From NCBI GenBank assembly GCA_902537815.1, contig CACBCS010000007.1, forward strand, positions 1-64,000: 64,000 nucleotides of DNA, written 5' to 3'. The position numbers were made by a program, and so were the translations under genes. Numbering within the stretch: position 1 is the first letter of the stretch; each line of letters opens with the position of its first letter. The DNA is from an uncultured Pseudohongiella sp. Lineage in GTDB: Bacteria; Pseudomonadota; Gammaproteobacteria; Pseudomonadales; Pseudohongiellaceae. Shown one piece after another: positions 51,441-62,599 of the stretch. The notes beneath the pieces were generated by a model. The model saw only the letters and a program-made list of their open reading frames with translations. It was not told the origin of the DNA and ran no database searches.

Positions 51441-52400
51441 GTGGCGATGCAGGCAAGTGAATCCATAGAGAAACCTCCGGCCATTTGTCTGATGGGGCCG
51501 ACTGCGGCGGGCAAGACCCAGTTCGCCATGGGCTTATCAGATCGCTTCCCCAGCACGCTGATAAACGTGGATTCAGCTCAGGTATACCGCGGCATGGACA
51601 TTGGCACCGGAAAACCGGATGCCACTACCCGGCGCCGGTATCCTCATCGTCTGATGGATATCAGAGATCCTTCAGAGATTTATTCTGCCTCACAATTTCG
51701 CGCTGATGCTATTCAAGAGATGTCCGACGCACTGGTGAGAGGCAAAACGCCGGTTCTGGTCGGGGGCACGATGCTCTATTTCAAGGTCTTGCGGGATGGC
51801 CTCGCTGCGATGCCGAATGCGAGCCCTCGGGTTCGCAAGCAAATCGAAACGCTGGCCGCAGAAAGTGGATGGGAAACTGTGCATGCTGAACTCAAAAAAG
51901 TGGATCCGGAATCCGCCACCAGGATTCATGCTAATGACCCTCAGCGGTTGCAGCGCGCGCTCGAGGTATTTCTTCTCACTGGAAAATCACTGACGGCGCT
52001 TCACCGGGAGAACAATAATCCGGCAGAACTGCCCTGCCGTCTCTACTTTGTGGCAATCCAACCCACTGACCGTGCCGTATTACACAACAGGATTGCAGAG
52101 CGATTTCGTCGAATGCTGTCGGAAGGCCTGATTGAAGAAGTGCGGGTCCTGTATGAGCGCGGCGACCTCAATCTGAGTATGTCTTCAATGAAATCAGTGG
52201 GTTATAGACAGGTCTGGCAGTATCTGGCCGGGGAATCCACCCACGGTGAGATGATTGAAAAAAGTATCGTGGCAACGCGGCAACTGGCCAAGCGGCAGCT
52301 GACCTGGTTGCGCGGATGGCCGGCGCTCAGGCCGCTTGGCGAGCCTGACAAAAACTCAATCGATGTAGTCTTGAAGATTGTGGAGACGGCCGCATGTTAG
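51441..52400 (+). CDS. miaA: tRNA dimethylallyltransferase
   Basis: The 319-residue product has the P-loop LMGPTAAGKTQFA, the DSAQVYRGMDIGTGKP substrate region and YRQVWQYLAGE with later KRQLTWLRGW, as in MiaA. It adds the dimethylallyl group to A37 of tRNAs reading UNN codons. The start is GTG with AGGAG 8 bases upstream. It sits 34 bases after mutL. Confidence 0.96.
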   Translation: MAMQASESIEKPPAICLMGPTAAGKTQFAMGLSDRFPSTLINVDSAQVYRGMDIGTGKPDATTRRRYPHRLMDIRDPSEIYSASQFRADAIQEMSDALVRGKTPVLVGGTMLYFKVLRDGLAAMPNASPRVRKQIETLAAESGWETVHAELKKVDPESATRIHANDPQRLQRALEVFLLTGKSLTALHRENNNPAELPCRLYFVAIQPTDRAVLHNRIAERFRRMLSEGLIEEVRVLYERGDLNLSMSSMKSVGYRQVWQYLAGESTHGEMIEKSIVATRQLAKRQLTWLRGWPALRPLGEPDKNSIDVVLKIVETAAC

Positions 52401-52484
52401 CCATGCATAAAGCCGTTAAATTGCGATCTCGTTCTCGAGAGTCGCTGGCTTGATTGCCTCTGTCAAAAGCTTAAGGAGAAAAAA

Positions 52485-52751
52485 ATGTCCAAAGGACATA
52501 CCCTACAGGACCCCTTTCTAAATGTACTCCGTAAAGAACGGATTCCAGTGTCGATCTACCTGGTAAGCGGGATCAAACTGCAGGGTCAGATCGAGTCCTT
52601 CGACCAGTTTGTGATTTTGCTCAAAAATGCCGTGAGTCAGATGGTTTATAAACATGCCATCTCAACCGTCGTGCCCGCGCGCATGGTCAAGGTTCCGATG
52701 CAGGGACAAAGCGACAGTGATGCCGCCATGGGTGATCCGGGCAATTCGTAA
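52485..52751 (+). CDS. hfq: RNA chaperone Hfq
   Basis: The 88-residue product is standard Hfq: [46 protein letters not shown] (Sm1) and [13 protein letters not shown] (Sm2), with a short C-terminal tail. The hexamer pairs small RNAs with mRNAs. AAGGAG lies 8 bases before the ATG. It is downstream of miaA, as in other gammaproteobacteria, after an 84-base gap that may hold its own promoter. Confidence 0.98.
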   Translation: MSKGHTLQDPFLNVLRKERIPVSIYLVSGIKLQGQIESFDQFVILLKNAVSQMVYKHAISTVVPARMVKVPMQGQSDSDAAMGDPGNS

Positions 52752-52764
52752 CTTGAGGTACTGA

Positions 52765-54120
52765 TTGTTTTTCGACCGGCCAGATTCTGGTGAAAAATTC
52801 GTTTTGGTTCATCTTGTCGTTGACTCTGAAGAAGAGCGCGATGATCCGACGGAGTTTGAGGAGCTGGCGCGGTCCGCCGGCGCCTCCCCCGTAGCATACA
52901 TTGGCGGTACTCGTCGGCAGCCGGCGCCAAGCTATTTTGTCGGTAGCGGAAAGCTCGAGGAGATTGCTGCATGTGTCCGCGCAACCGGGGCAGAACTGGT
53001 ACTCTTCAATCACGCCCTGAGCCCGAGTCAGGAGCGGAACCTCGAAAAGCACCTGAGGTGCCGCGTGCTTGACAGAACGGGTCTGATTCTCGACATCTTT
53101 GCTCAGAGGGCGCGGAGCCACGAAGGAAAACTTCAGGTCCAGCTAGCCCAATTGAAGCATTTAAGCACCCGGCTGAAGCGCGGATGGACTCATCTAGACA
53201 GGCAGAAAGGGGGAATCGGGCTGAAAGGAGCCGGTGAGACCCAGTTGGAACTGGATCAGCGGATGATTCGCCAGCGCATCAAGGCGATTCACAAAGGGCT
53301 CGATAGGGTCCGTAGTCAGCGCGAACAGGGCCGACGCTCGCGTCAGCGGGCGGAAGTGCCTACCGTGTCTCTGGTGGGATATACCAACGCTGGCAAGTCA
53401 ACGCTGTTTAACGCACTGACCGCCGCCCAGACTTACGCTGCAGATCAGCTGTTTGCGACGCTGGACTCAACGCTTAGGCGGATTGAACTCCCGAATCTGG
53501 GGCCGGCTATAGTCGCGGATACCGTTGGATTTATCAGTCATCTTCCACATGGTTTGGTTGAGGCATTCCAGGCCACGCTCGAGGAAACCGCCTCAGCGAC
53601 TTTGCTTCTGCATGTTATTGACGGTGTAAATGAGGCACAGGATGAACTGCGGATGGAAGTCGAATCGGTTCTGAAGGAAATCGATGCTGATCAGGTGCCG
53701 CGACTTGAAGTGATCAACAAACTAGACAGTGTTCCCGATGGTGAGCCGCGACTGCTCAGAAACGAAGCCGGACTGCCGGTCAGAGTCTGGGTTTCCGCAA
53801 AGACAGGCGTTGGCCTCGATCTTCTGCTGACGGCTATGACGGAACTCCTGTCCGGAGGACTGGTGTCGCAAACGGTTATCTTGCAAGCGAAACAGGCAAG
53901 ACTGCGAAGCCGCCTGTATCAGAGTAAGTTTGTCACCGCTGAGCAAACGGATGAAACCGGTGCCAGTATTCTGGATCTGCGACTGCCAAAAGCTGAATTA
54001 GACCGGATTCTGGCTCAGGAAGACCTTCAGGTAGGGGAACCGAAGTCTTCGCGCAGCGGCCAGAGCGACAGCTCGCCTCAGGTGCAGGCGGTCATTGCCG
54101 GCTCAGTGTCCGGCAGCTAG
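52765..54120 (+). CDS. hflX: GTPase HflX
   Basis: The 451-residue product has the HflX N-domain (GSGKLEEIAACVRATGAELVLFNHALSPSQERNLEKHL), a glycine-rich linker (GGIGLKGAGETQLELD) and the G domain (GYTNAGKST G1, DTVGFI G3, NKLD G4). It splits stalled ribosomes. The start is TTG (52765) with TTGAGG upstream, 13 bases after the hfq stop. MFFDRPDSGEKFVLVHLVV matches the family N-terminus. Confidence 0.96.
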   Translation: MFFDRPDSGEKFVLVHLVVDSEEERDDPTEFEELARSAGASPVAYIGGTRRQPAPSYFVGSGKLEEIAACVRATGAELVLFNHALSPSQERNLEKHLRCRVLDRTGLILDIFAQRARSHEGKLQVQLAQLKHLSTRLKRGWTHLDRQKGGIGLKGAGETQLELDQRMIRQRIKAIHKGLDRVRSQREQGRRSRQRAEVPTVSLVGYTNAGKSTLFNALTAAQTYAADQLFATLDSTLRRIELPNLGPAIVADTVGFISHLPHGLVEAFQATLEETASATLLLHVIDGVNEAQDELRMEVESVLKEIDADQVPRLEVINKLDSVPDGEPRLLRNEAGLPVRVWVSAKTGVGLDLLLTAMTELLSGGLVSQTVILQAKQARLRSRLYQSKFVTAEQTDETGASILDLRLPKAELDRILAQEDLQVGEPKSSRSGQSDSSPQVQAVIAGSVSGS

Positions 54121-54203
54121 CGCGGCGTTGTAAAATGCTGTGTTAATCCCCATATGTTAGGTAATATCGCGCTCCTGTGATTAAGAAAGCTGTGGAGAAG
54201 CCA

Positions 54204-55403
54204 ATGGCTTGGAATGAACCTGGTAATAACGGCAATGGCAACAACCCTTGGGGTGGTGGCCGTCGGGGTGGTGACCAGGGGCCACCAGACATCGATGAAG
54301 TCATCAAGAACCTGAGCAAAAAGGTGAATGGGCTGTTTGGCAGTGGCAGTGGTGGGTCAAGTGGCGGCGGCGGAAGTCAGGCGCCCGGTAACATGTCGGC
54401 GGGCCTGCTGGTTGGGCTGGTGGCGGTCGCAGCGATCATCTGGGGTTTCATGGGTTTCTATGTGGTCGATGAAGCCGAACGTGGCGTCGTGCTGCGTTTT
54501 GGTGAAGTACTGGATGTGACAGTGGCACCGGGTTTGCACTGGAATCCACCGATTGTGGATGAGGTTAATCTGGTCAATGTGTCTGAGCTGAATGCCAAAA
54601 CCTACGAAAATCGCGCCATGCTGACTACTGATGAAAATATCATCGATATCGATGTGACGGTTCAGTACGTCATCCAAGATCCGGTAAATTATGTCATCGC
54701 CGTTCAGGATCCTGAACGCAGCCTGGACAATGCTGCGGAATCAGCGATTCGCCATGAAGTCGGCAGCAATTTTATGGATCAGATCCTGACGACGGGCCGT
54801 GAGCAGATGGCAGCTGCCGTGCAGGATCGACTTCAGGAGTACATGGATAATTACAACACCGGTATTCGCGTGGCTCGGGTAAATGTAGTTCAAGCGCAGC
54901 CACCTGATGCAGTGCGCCCGGCCTTTGACGACGTTATACGCGCACGGGAAGATGAGCAGCGCGCTCAGAATCAGGCTCAACAGTATGCGAATCAGCGAAT
55001 CCCTGAGGCGCGGGGTGAGGCTCAACGCCAGATTGAACAGGCTAACGCCTACAAGCAACAGGCTATCGCTCAAGCAGAGGGTGAAGCCTCGCGCTTCGAC
55101 CAGCTTTTTGTTGAGTATCAGAAGGCGCCAGAGGTCACTCGTCAACGTCTGTACATTGAATCCCTGCAGGATGTCATGACGGCCAGCAGCAAGATTATGA
55201 TTGATGTGGAAGGTGGAAATAACATGCTGTACGTGCCACTGGACAAAATTATGGAGCAAAATTCGGATTCCGTTCGCCTGGGCGGTTCCACACAAGATCT
55301 TCGTGATCTGGCAAACCAGTTGGCCCCGTTTCTCCCCGGGCCTTCAACTGTCAATACGGTTGACCGTACCCGTCTTGGTAGCGACAGAGGAGGAAGACCG
55401 TGA
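54204..55403 (+). CDS. hflK: FtsH protease regulator HflK
   Basis: The product has a Gly/Asn/Trp-rich N-tail (MAWNEPGNNGNGNNPWGG), one TM helix (LVGLVAVAAIIWGFMGFYVV) and an SPFH band with the glutamine/arginine-rich coiled coil (ARGEAQRQIEQANAYKQQAIAQAEGEASRF). With HflC it forms the cage around FtsH. The listed start is GTG at 54177; ATG 54204 with GGAGAAG fits the family N-terminus. Its TGA overlaps the GTG of hflC. Confidence 0.95.
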   Translation: MAWNEPGNNGNGNNPWGGGRRGGDQGPPDIDEVIKNLSKKVNGLFGSGSGGSSGGGGSQAPGNMSAGLLVGLVAVAAIIWGFMGFYVVDEAERGVVLRFGEVLDVTVAPGLHWNPPIVDEVNLVNVSELNAKTYENRAMLTTDENIIDIDVTVQYVIQDPVNYVIAVQDPERSLDNAAESAIRHEVGSNFMDQILTTGREQMAAAVQDRLQEYMDNYNTGIRVARVNVVQAQPPDAVRPAFDDVIRAREDEQRAQNQAQQYANQRIPEARGEAQRQIEQANAYKQQAIAQAEGEASRFDQLFVEYQKAPEVTRQRLYIESLQDVMTASSKIMIDVEGGNNMLYVPLDKIMEQNSDSVRLGGSTQDLRDLANQLAPFLPGPSTVNTVDRTRLGSDRGGRP

Positions 55404-56269
55404 AAAACCTTATAGTGGTTGGAATATTTTCTTTGCTGGTGCTGATCGCGGGAAATTCGCTTTTCGTGGTGAAAGAAACACAGCGGGCTGTCATGCTGCA
55501 ATTTGGCGAGCTGGTTAATGCGGATATTGCGCCTGGTCTGCATGTGAAAATCCCTTGGGTTAACACCGTTCGCAAATTCGATGCTCGAATACAGACAGAA
55601 GATGCGCCTTCGCAGCGGTTTCTGACGCTAGAGCAAAAAGCGCTCGAAGTGGATTCCTATGCCAAGTGGCGGATTCTTGATGTGGGCCAGTTCTATGTGT
55701 CAACGCGGGGTAATGTCAGCACAGCGGGCAGCTTACTCGCTGAGCGGATCAACGATGGACTGCGTGACGAGATCGGCGCGCGTACCTTAATCGAGGTTGT
55801 CTCGGGCGAAAGGGACGAGCTTATGACTGATCTCACGCAGGACTTGAATCGCACAACGGCTTCAGATATCGGCATCGAGGTCATTGATGTTCGGGTCAAG
55901 CGTATTGATTTGCCGGATGATGTTCGTACTTCCGTCTATGATCGAATGATCACGGAACGGAACCGGGAAGCCCAGGAGCTCCGGTCCAGAGGGGAAGAGC
56001 TTGCCATCGGCATTCGTGCTGATGCGGACCGCCAGGCTGTTATTTTTGAGGCAGAAGCTTATCGCGATGCTGAACGTATTCGGGGTGAGGGTGATGCTGA
56101 GGCGACTGGCATCTACGCCGAAGCATATAATAAAGATCCGGAGTTCTACGCCTTCACCCGCAGCTTGAACGCCTACAAGGAAACCTTCAGTTCGAAGGGC
56201 GACGTGCTACTATTAGATCCTGACAGCGACTATTTCAAATACTTGAAAGACGGCTTACCGGTGCAATAA
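55400..56269 (+). CDS. hflC: FtsH protease regulator HflC
   Basis: The 289-residue SPFH protein has one N-terminal TM segment (LIVVGIFSLLVLIAGNSLFVV) and the HflC features ETQRAVMLQFGELV, VRVKRIDLPDDV and EAYRDAERIRGEGDAEATGIYAEAYNKDPEFYAFTRSL. It uses a GTG start that overlaps the hflK stop (GTGA), with GAGGAGGAAGACC as ribosome-binding site. A terminator follows. Confidence 0.96.
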   Translation: MKNLIVVGIFSLLVLIAGNSLFVVKETQRAVMLQFGELVNADIAPGLHVKIPWVNTVRKFDARIQTEDAPSQRFLTLEQKALEVDSYAKWRILDVGQFYVSTRGNVSTAGSLLAERINDGLRDEIGARTLIEVVSGERDELMTDLTQDLNRTTASDIGIEVIDVRVKRIDLPDDVRTSVYDRMITERNREAQELRSRGEELAIGIRADADRQAVIFEAEAYRDAERIRGEGDAEATGIYAEAYNKDPEFYAFTRSLNAYKETFSSKGDVLLLDPDSDYFKYLKDGLPVQ

Positions 56270-56318
56270 CCCGGTCGGATTGTTTACAGCGTGACCATCA
56301 GCCAGCGCTTGCCAAACT

Positions 56319-56356
56319 AAACCTGAATCGTCTGGGCGGTTCGGGTTTATTTTTGA
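56319..56356 (+). terminator. Terminator after hflC
   Basis: AAACCTGAA ... TTCGGGTTT forms a 9-bp stem (one G-T wobble) followed by ATTTTTG, 50 bases after the hflC stop. It would separate hflC from the DUF2065 gene. Confidence 0.65.
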
Positions 56357-56445
56357 TTGGTAAGCCGGGGCCCTTATCCGATGAGGCCGGTGCTCCGCCG
56401 ATGTGACGTTGCCGGGCGACGCATCCGATAGCAACAGGGCAAAAC

Positions 56446-56631
56446 ATGTGGCACGAATTGGCGGTAGCCTTCTGTCTAATGCTGGTCATCGAGGGAATAA
56501 TCCCCTTTGTCGCGCCGCAGCGGTGGCGGCATCTGTTGCGGACAATTGAGCAGATTGATGACGGTACGTTACGCGCTATCGGGCTCGCCAGCATGCTGGT
56601 CGGCACCTTCGCGCTGTTGATTATCAACTAG
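56446..56631 (+). CDS. DUF2065-family inner-membrane protein (YjeT-like)
   Basis: The 61-residue product has two hydrophobic helices (AVAFCLMLVIEGIIPFVAP and IGLASMLVGTFALLII) with the central RWRHLLRTIEQIDDGTLRAIG. This is the small YjeT/DUF2065 membrane protein found between hflC and hisZ or purA in many gammaproteobacteria. Function is unknown. Confidence 0.9.
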   Translation: MWHELAVAFCLMLVIEGIIPFVAPQRWRHLLRTIEQIDDGTLRAIGLASMLVGTFALLIIN

Positions 56632-56687
56632 CCAGGCTATAGCGTATTCTCTTTGCCCGGGAAGGCAGTAAAACAAGATTTCTACCA

Positions 56688-57872
56688 ATGACTTCAGTGA
56701 AAAGATGGTTACTGCCGGATGGCGTAGAGGATATTCTCCCGTCCGAGGCACATAAACTAGAATCTTTGCGGCGCGAGCTCCTGGACCTTTTCGAATCCTG
56801 GGGCTATGAGCTCATTATTCCGCCTCTGATCGAATTTCTGGATTCTCTGCTGGTCGGCGCGTCCGAAGATCTGGACCTCCACACGTTTAAAGTCACCGAT
56901 CAGGTCAGTGGTAAAATGATGGGTATTCGCGCTGATGTCACGCTGCAAGCTGCCCGAATTGACGCCCATTCATTGAATCGCGAGGAACAGGTGCGCCTGT
57001 GTTATGCGGACAATGTGTTGCATACCCGGCCACGGGGCATCATGACTTCCCGCGTCCCGATCAGACTCGGGGCAGAATTCTATGGTCATGCCTCAACCGC
57101 AGCGGATGTCGAGCTTATCTGTTTGATGGCGCAGACGCTCCGCAGCGCGGGGATCCCCGGTGTGCAGATTGTGTTGGGCCATGTGGGTATATTTAAAGCC
57201 CTGGTGTCTGAGGCCCGGGTGAACGCGGAAGCTGAAAGCCAGCTGTTTGAAGCGGTGCAGCGCAAAGCCTATGACGAGATTGATCTGCTGCTGGACAACA
57301 AAGTTCAGGACTCTGCGCTGAAACAGCAGTTTAAAGAACTCATTCGCCTGAGTGGTGATGAGTCGGTTTTAGCGCGTGCTCAAGACGCTTTCGCTGCTGC
57401 TTCTGCAGCCGTCACAGCGGAGCTGAATGAGCTTAATGACATCGTGCACGGCGTCAAGCGGCGGCTGGGAGAGCTTGATTTGCATTTTGACCTTTGCGAG
57501 CTCCGTGGCTATGAGTACCACACGGGAATTGTGTTTGCTGCATATACTAACGAATACGGGCGAGCAGTGGCCAAGGGCGGACGGTATGATCAGCTTGGCA
57601 AAGCGTTTGGGCGTGCCAGGCCAGCTTCAGGGTTTGATACAGATCTCAAAGTCCTTGCTCAGCTAAGCGAGAGAGCGTTTGCCCGACCCAGAGGTATTCT
57701 TGCTCCAGACTCTGATGAGCCCTCGCTGACACTGAAGGTTTCTGATTTGCGCAGCCAGGGTGAGAAAGTTGTGACTCTGCTCGGAACAGAAGACGTAGCG
57801 AACGTTGACGTCAGTACCATGTGCTGTGATCGCAGATTGATTAAGCGCGGCGCAGCGTGGATGGTTGAATAA
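56688..57872 (+). CDS. hisZ: ATP phosphoribosyltransferase regulatory subunit HisZ
   Basis: The 394-residue product resembles class II histidyl-tRNA synthetase without the anticodon domain: LLPDGVEDILPSEAHKLESLRRELLDLFESWGYELIIPPLIEF, GIRADVTLQAARI and AAYTNEYGRAVAKGGRYDQLG. HisZ activates short-form HisG in histidine synthesis. hisG is not in the window. It is 56 bases after DUF2065 and 75 before purA. Confidence 0.95.
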   Translation: MTSVKRWLLPDGVEDILPSEAHKLESLRRELLDLFESWGYELIIPPLIEFLDSLLVGASEDLDLHTFKVTDQVSGKMMGIRADVTLQAARIDAHSLNREEQVRLCYADNVLHTRPRGIMTSRVPIRLGAEFYGHASTAADVELICLMAQTLRSAGIPGVQIVLGHVGIFKALVSEARVNAEAESQLFEAVQRKAYDEIDLLLDNKVQDSALKQQFKELIRLSGDESVLARAQDAFAAASAAVTAELNELNDIVHGVKRRLGELDLHFDLCELRGYEYHTGIVFAAYTNEYGRAVAKGGRYDQLGKAFGRARPASGFDTDLKVLAQLSERAFARPRGILAPDSDEPSLTLKVSDLRSQGEKVVTLLGTEDVANVDVSTMCCDRRLIKRGAAWMVE

Positions 57873-57908
57873 AAACCGGTCGGGCGGGAAAACTCAGCGG
57901 TAGTTTAA

Positions 57909-60143
<2,235 letters not shown>

Positions 60144-60325
60144 CAGTCTTTCCTTTGGCTGTTTGTTCTTGAACGCTCCTTGCAGGGTCGTGTCGCTGTG
60201 TCACACAAGCCTCGAGCCTTGCATAGTAGTCGAAAGTCTCTACAATCAGTCGTCCCCCAGAAATGATGCGTCATTGCTGAGCGCATGAAAAGATTCAATC
60301 GGAACATTCGGTGTAGTAGGCAAAC

Positions 60326-61426
60326 GTGACCCTCGCTCGTTCACAGCAAATTTCCCTGTCTGAAACCCCGTACTATCATTGCATTTCGCGATGCGTGAGG
60401 CGCGCCTATCTGTGCGGAGATGATCCGGTGAGTGGCAGGAATTTTGACCATCGCAAGCAGTGGCTGGTGGTTCGCATCAAGGAGTTGGCAGCAAATTTCG
60501 CGATTGACGTCTGTGCGTATGCTGTCATGAGCAATCATTACCATCTGGTGCTGCATGTTAACCAGGATCAGCTGGGGCAATGGTCAGACGAAGAAGTGAT
60601 CAAACGCTGGACTGCTATTTTTCCCAATAACGCCAAACTGGTTGAAACACTCCATCTGAATCGAAAATCAAAAGCAGCTCAGAGACAACTTCGGGCCAGA
60701 CTTGATGAGTGGCGGTCACGATTGGGCGATATCAGCTGGTTCATGAGATGCCTGAATGAATCACTTGCCCGACGCGCGAACCGAGAGGATGACTGTACCG
60801 GCAGATTCTGGGAGGGTCGTTTCAAGAGTCAAGCTCTACTCGACGAAAAGGCGCTGGTGACGTGTATGGCCTATGTGGATTTGAATCCCATCAGAGCTGG
60901 TATTTCGGATTCCTTGGAAAATAGTGACTTCACTTCCATCCAGGAGCGCCTGATCGTGCAGGCCAAGAAAGTGAAAAATCGCAGCAATCGACAACACAGA
61001 TTGCTTACGCGTCGAGCAGCGAAGCATTTGTTGGGAAGACAGGCCGCGAGCCGGCAATCGGACTTGTTCTCTATGAATGAAATGCCGGGTTGCTCCGGTG
61101 ATAGGCTTCCCATCTCCCAGCGGAGCTACGTGGAAGTGCTGACGAGTACTGCTAAGGCGTTATCAATGCCGCCGTCTGACAAGGAAAAAGCACTGTTGTG
61201 TCTGCGGGACAGACCGGGTGTACTGGCGGAAATTGGAATCGTTCCAGATTCATGGCTGGATGCGGTTCGGCACTTCAATCGCTATTATGCGCAGGCAGCG
61301 GGCAGTGAGGCTTCACTGATCAATTTCCATGAGCATCGCATGAATTCCGGTGAGAAGTTCAAGCACCCGGATAAGTGGATCCGCGGTCGAATACCTGCTC
61401 GACACCTGTTCGGCAGCGTAGGTTGA
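60326..61426 (+). CDS. HUH transposase of the IS200-like/REP-associated type
   Basis: The 366-residue product has the IS200-like Y1 domain: YYHCISRCVRRAYLCG, the HUH motif in MSNHYHLVLHV (His71, His73), a GRFWEGRFKSQAL segment and MAYVDLNPIRAG with the likely catalytic Tyr183. No terminal repeats of an insertion sequence are obvious and there is no companion tnpB, so it resembles the domesticated REP-associated transposases (RAYTs) that process REP hairpins. A GTG start at 60326 is used. It follows the ROK gene divergently and is followed by a palindrome. Confidence 0.8.
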   Translation: MTLARSQQISLSETPYYHCISRCVRRAYLCGDDPVSGRNFDHRKQWLVVRIKELAANFAIDVCAYAVMSNHYHLVLHVNQDQLGQWSDEEVIKRWTAIFPNNAKLVETLHLNRKSKAAQRQLRARLDEWRSRLGDISWFMRCLNESLARRANREDDCTGRFWEGRFKSQALLDEKALVTCMAYVDLNPIRAGISDSLENSDFTSIQERLIVQAKKVKNRSNRQHRLLTRRAAKHLLGRQAASRQSDLFSMNEMPGCSGDRLPISQRSYVEVLTSTAKALSMPPSDKEKALLCLRDRPGVLAEIGIVPDSWLDAVRHFNRYYAQAAGSEASLINFHEHRMNSGEKFKHPDKWIRGRIPARHLFGSVG

Positions 61427-61951
61427 TTTCAATCGCGAAACCCGCAACGCAGTCGCTGACTTAATCCCAACCCGCGTCTTTTCTAATTATTCGTCCGAGA
61501 TTGATCGCGTATCACCAGCGTTTTGTAATGGTGTTTGGCGAGCCAGCCAGAAAAACTCGTACTTTTTAGTGTGTCGAAAAAGACCAAGTCGAGTCCCTGG
61601 ACCACGATTCCGTGAAAACCGCAGTTGAATTATATAAAGGACACCCATCTAATTTATAAATGGCTGTCCTTTATATTTGATCGCGCCTGATGACCTCAAT
61701 GCTTGTAAGTATCCGAATTGATTGGGTTATTTTTTAACTCGTCATTGTGTCGCTGCGCACGATGCCGATATCTACTACATATTGTTTGACTTGTTTTGTC
61801 ATACGCTATATGTTGCGCTAGACGCTGGCCCGAGTTCGACCTTGCCGACATGCTCTGCCGGGTTTGAATAGACAGCACGAACCCATTGGAAAAACAGCGC
61901 TTTCATTGCCCACCTGACCGGGTGCGCTCAAAGAGACTGGGAAAAAAAGGC
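61427..61951. other. Gene-free stretch after the HUH transposase
   Basis: This 525-base region contains a 45-base hairpin (61632-61676) about 205 bases after the transposase stop, an AT-rich tract (61690-61760) and no convincing ORF. Apart from the hairpin I recognise nothing: no tRNA and no second transposase. Confidence 0.4.
61632..61676. repeat. Palindrome near the HUH transposase, candidate REP-type hairpin
   Basis: ATATAAAGGACA-C-CCAT-CTAATTTATAA-ATGG-C-TGTCCTTTATAT forms a 12-bp outer stem, a C-C mismatch and a 4-bp inner stem with a short loop. REP elements and HUH transposase ends have this mismatch-in-a-stem shape. Its position behind the RAYT-like gene makes it the likely cognate. 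No second copy was noticed in the window. Confidence 0.5.
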
Positions 61952-62125
61952 ATGTCAAAACCTGCAGAAATCATCAATAGCGAGTCGCACGATTTATTGC
62001 CGGACGAAGGCGTCGACGGCGACAAGCTTTTTCTGCGTCAGCTAAAGGAAGAAGAAATTCGCGCTAAGCTGGAAGAGTTCGCACGCGAATTGGCTCAAGT
62101 GCAGGCGGAGCGCGATCGACACTGA
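61952..62125 (+). CDS. Small charged hypothetical protein
   Basis: From ATG 61952 (after GGGAAAAAAAGGC) the 57-residue product MSKPAEIINSESHDLLPDEGVDGDKLFLRQ then LKEEEIRAKLEEFARELAQVQAERDRH is acidic at the front and helical, coiled-coil-like at the end. The listed start (61886) adds 22 basic residues and is less convincing. No family is recognised. It precedes the CopC-like gene. Confidence 0.5.
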   Translation: MSKPAEIINSESHDLLPDEGVDGDKLFLRQLKEEEIRAKLEEFARELAQVQAERDRH

Positions 62126-62224
62126 TCTGTCGTGCTCTGGCACTGTTTCTGGTCAACAGGCCGGATATATTCCTGATAGCTCGGTCTCCTGGGTGCTGAC
62201 ATGGTCAACCCTTCTGAAAACCCC

Positions 62225-62599
62225 ATGACAAAGCTCATCTCACTCTTCACTCTCCTGGTAACCACTGCAATGCTTGCGGCCTGTGGCTCGGCCATACCTC
62301 ACTCACCTATGCTCGACTCTGAACCCGAGGCAGGCGCTGTACTCACTCGAGCACCGCGTACTTTGCGACTCTATTTTGAGGATCTTCCGGACGTTGATCG
62401 GAGCGCTCTGCGATTAGTGGGCCCGAACGGTGAGCATCAATTAAGGGGAATGCATACCATGGCCGCTGATGATCTCATGATCGAGATACTCGACCCGCTA
62501 ACGCCAGGCGATTACACCGTCGAATGGACAACGGTAATTGCGGACGATCCGACCGTCTATTCAGGCAAGTTCGACTTTACAGTGCAAGAGCGACCCTAA
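62225..62599 (+). CDS. CopC-domain lipoprotein
   Basis: The product has a lipobox (AMLLAAC) and a CopC domain: IPHSPMLDSEPEAGAVLTRAPRTLRLYFEDL, DRSALRLVGPNGE and AADDLMIEILDPLTPGDYTVEWTTVIADDPTVYSGKFDFTV. The His of PHSP after the lipid Cys matches the N-terminal copper ligand of CopC, and the Asp of the last strand (ADDPT) may be the partner. It should bind Cu(II) in the periplasm. ATG 62225 makes the better signal; 62201 is the alternative. No CopD gene is adjacent in the window. Confidence 0.8.
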   Translation: MTKLISLFTLLVTTAMLAACGSAIPHSPMLDSEPEAGAVLTRAPRTLRLYFEDLPDVDRSALRLVGPNGEHQLRGMHTMAADDLMIEILDPLTPGDYTVEWTTVIADDPTVYSGKFDFTVQERP

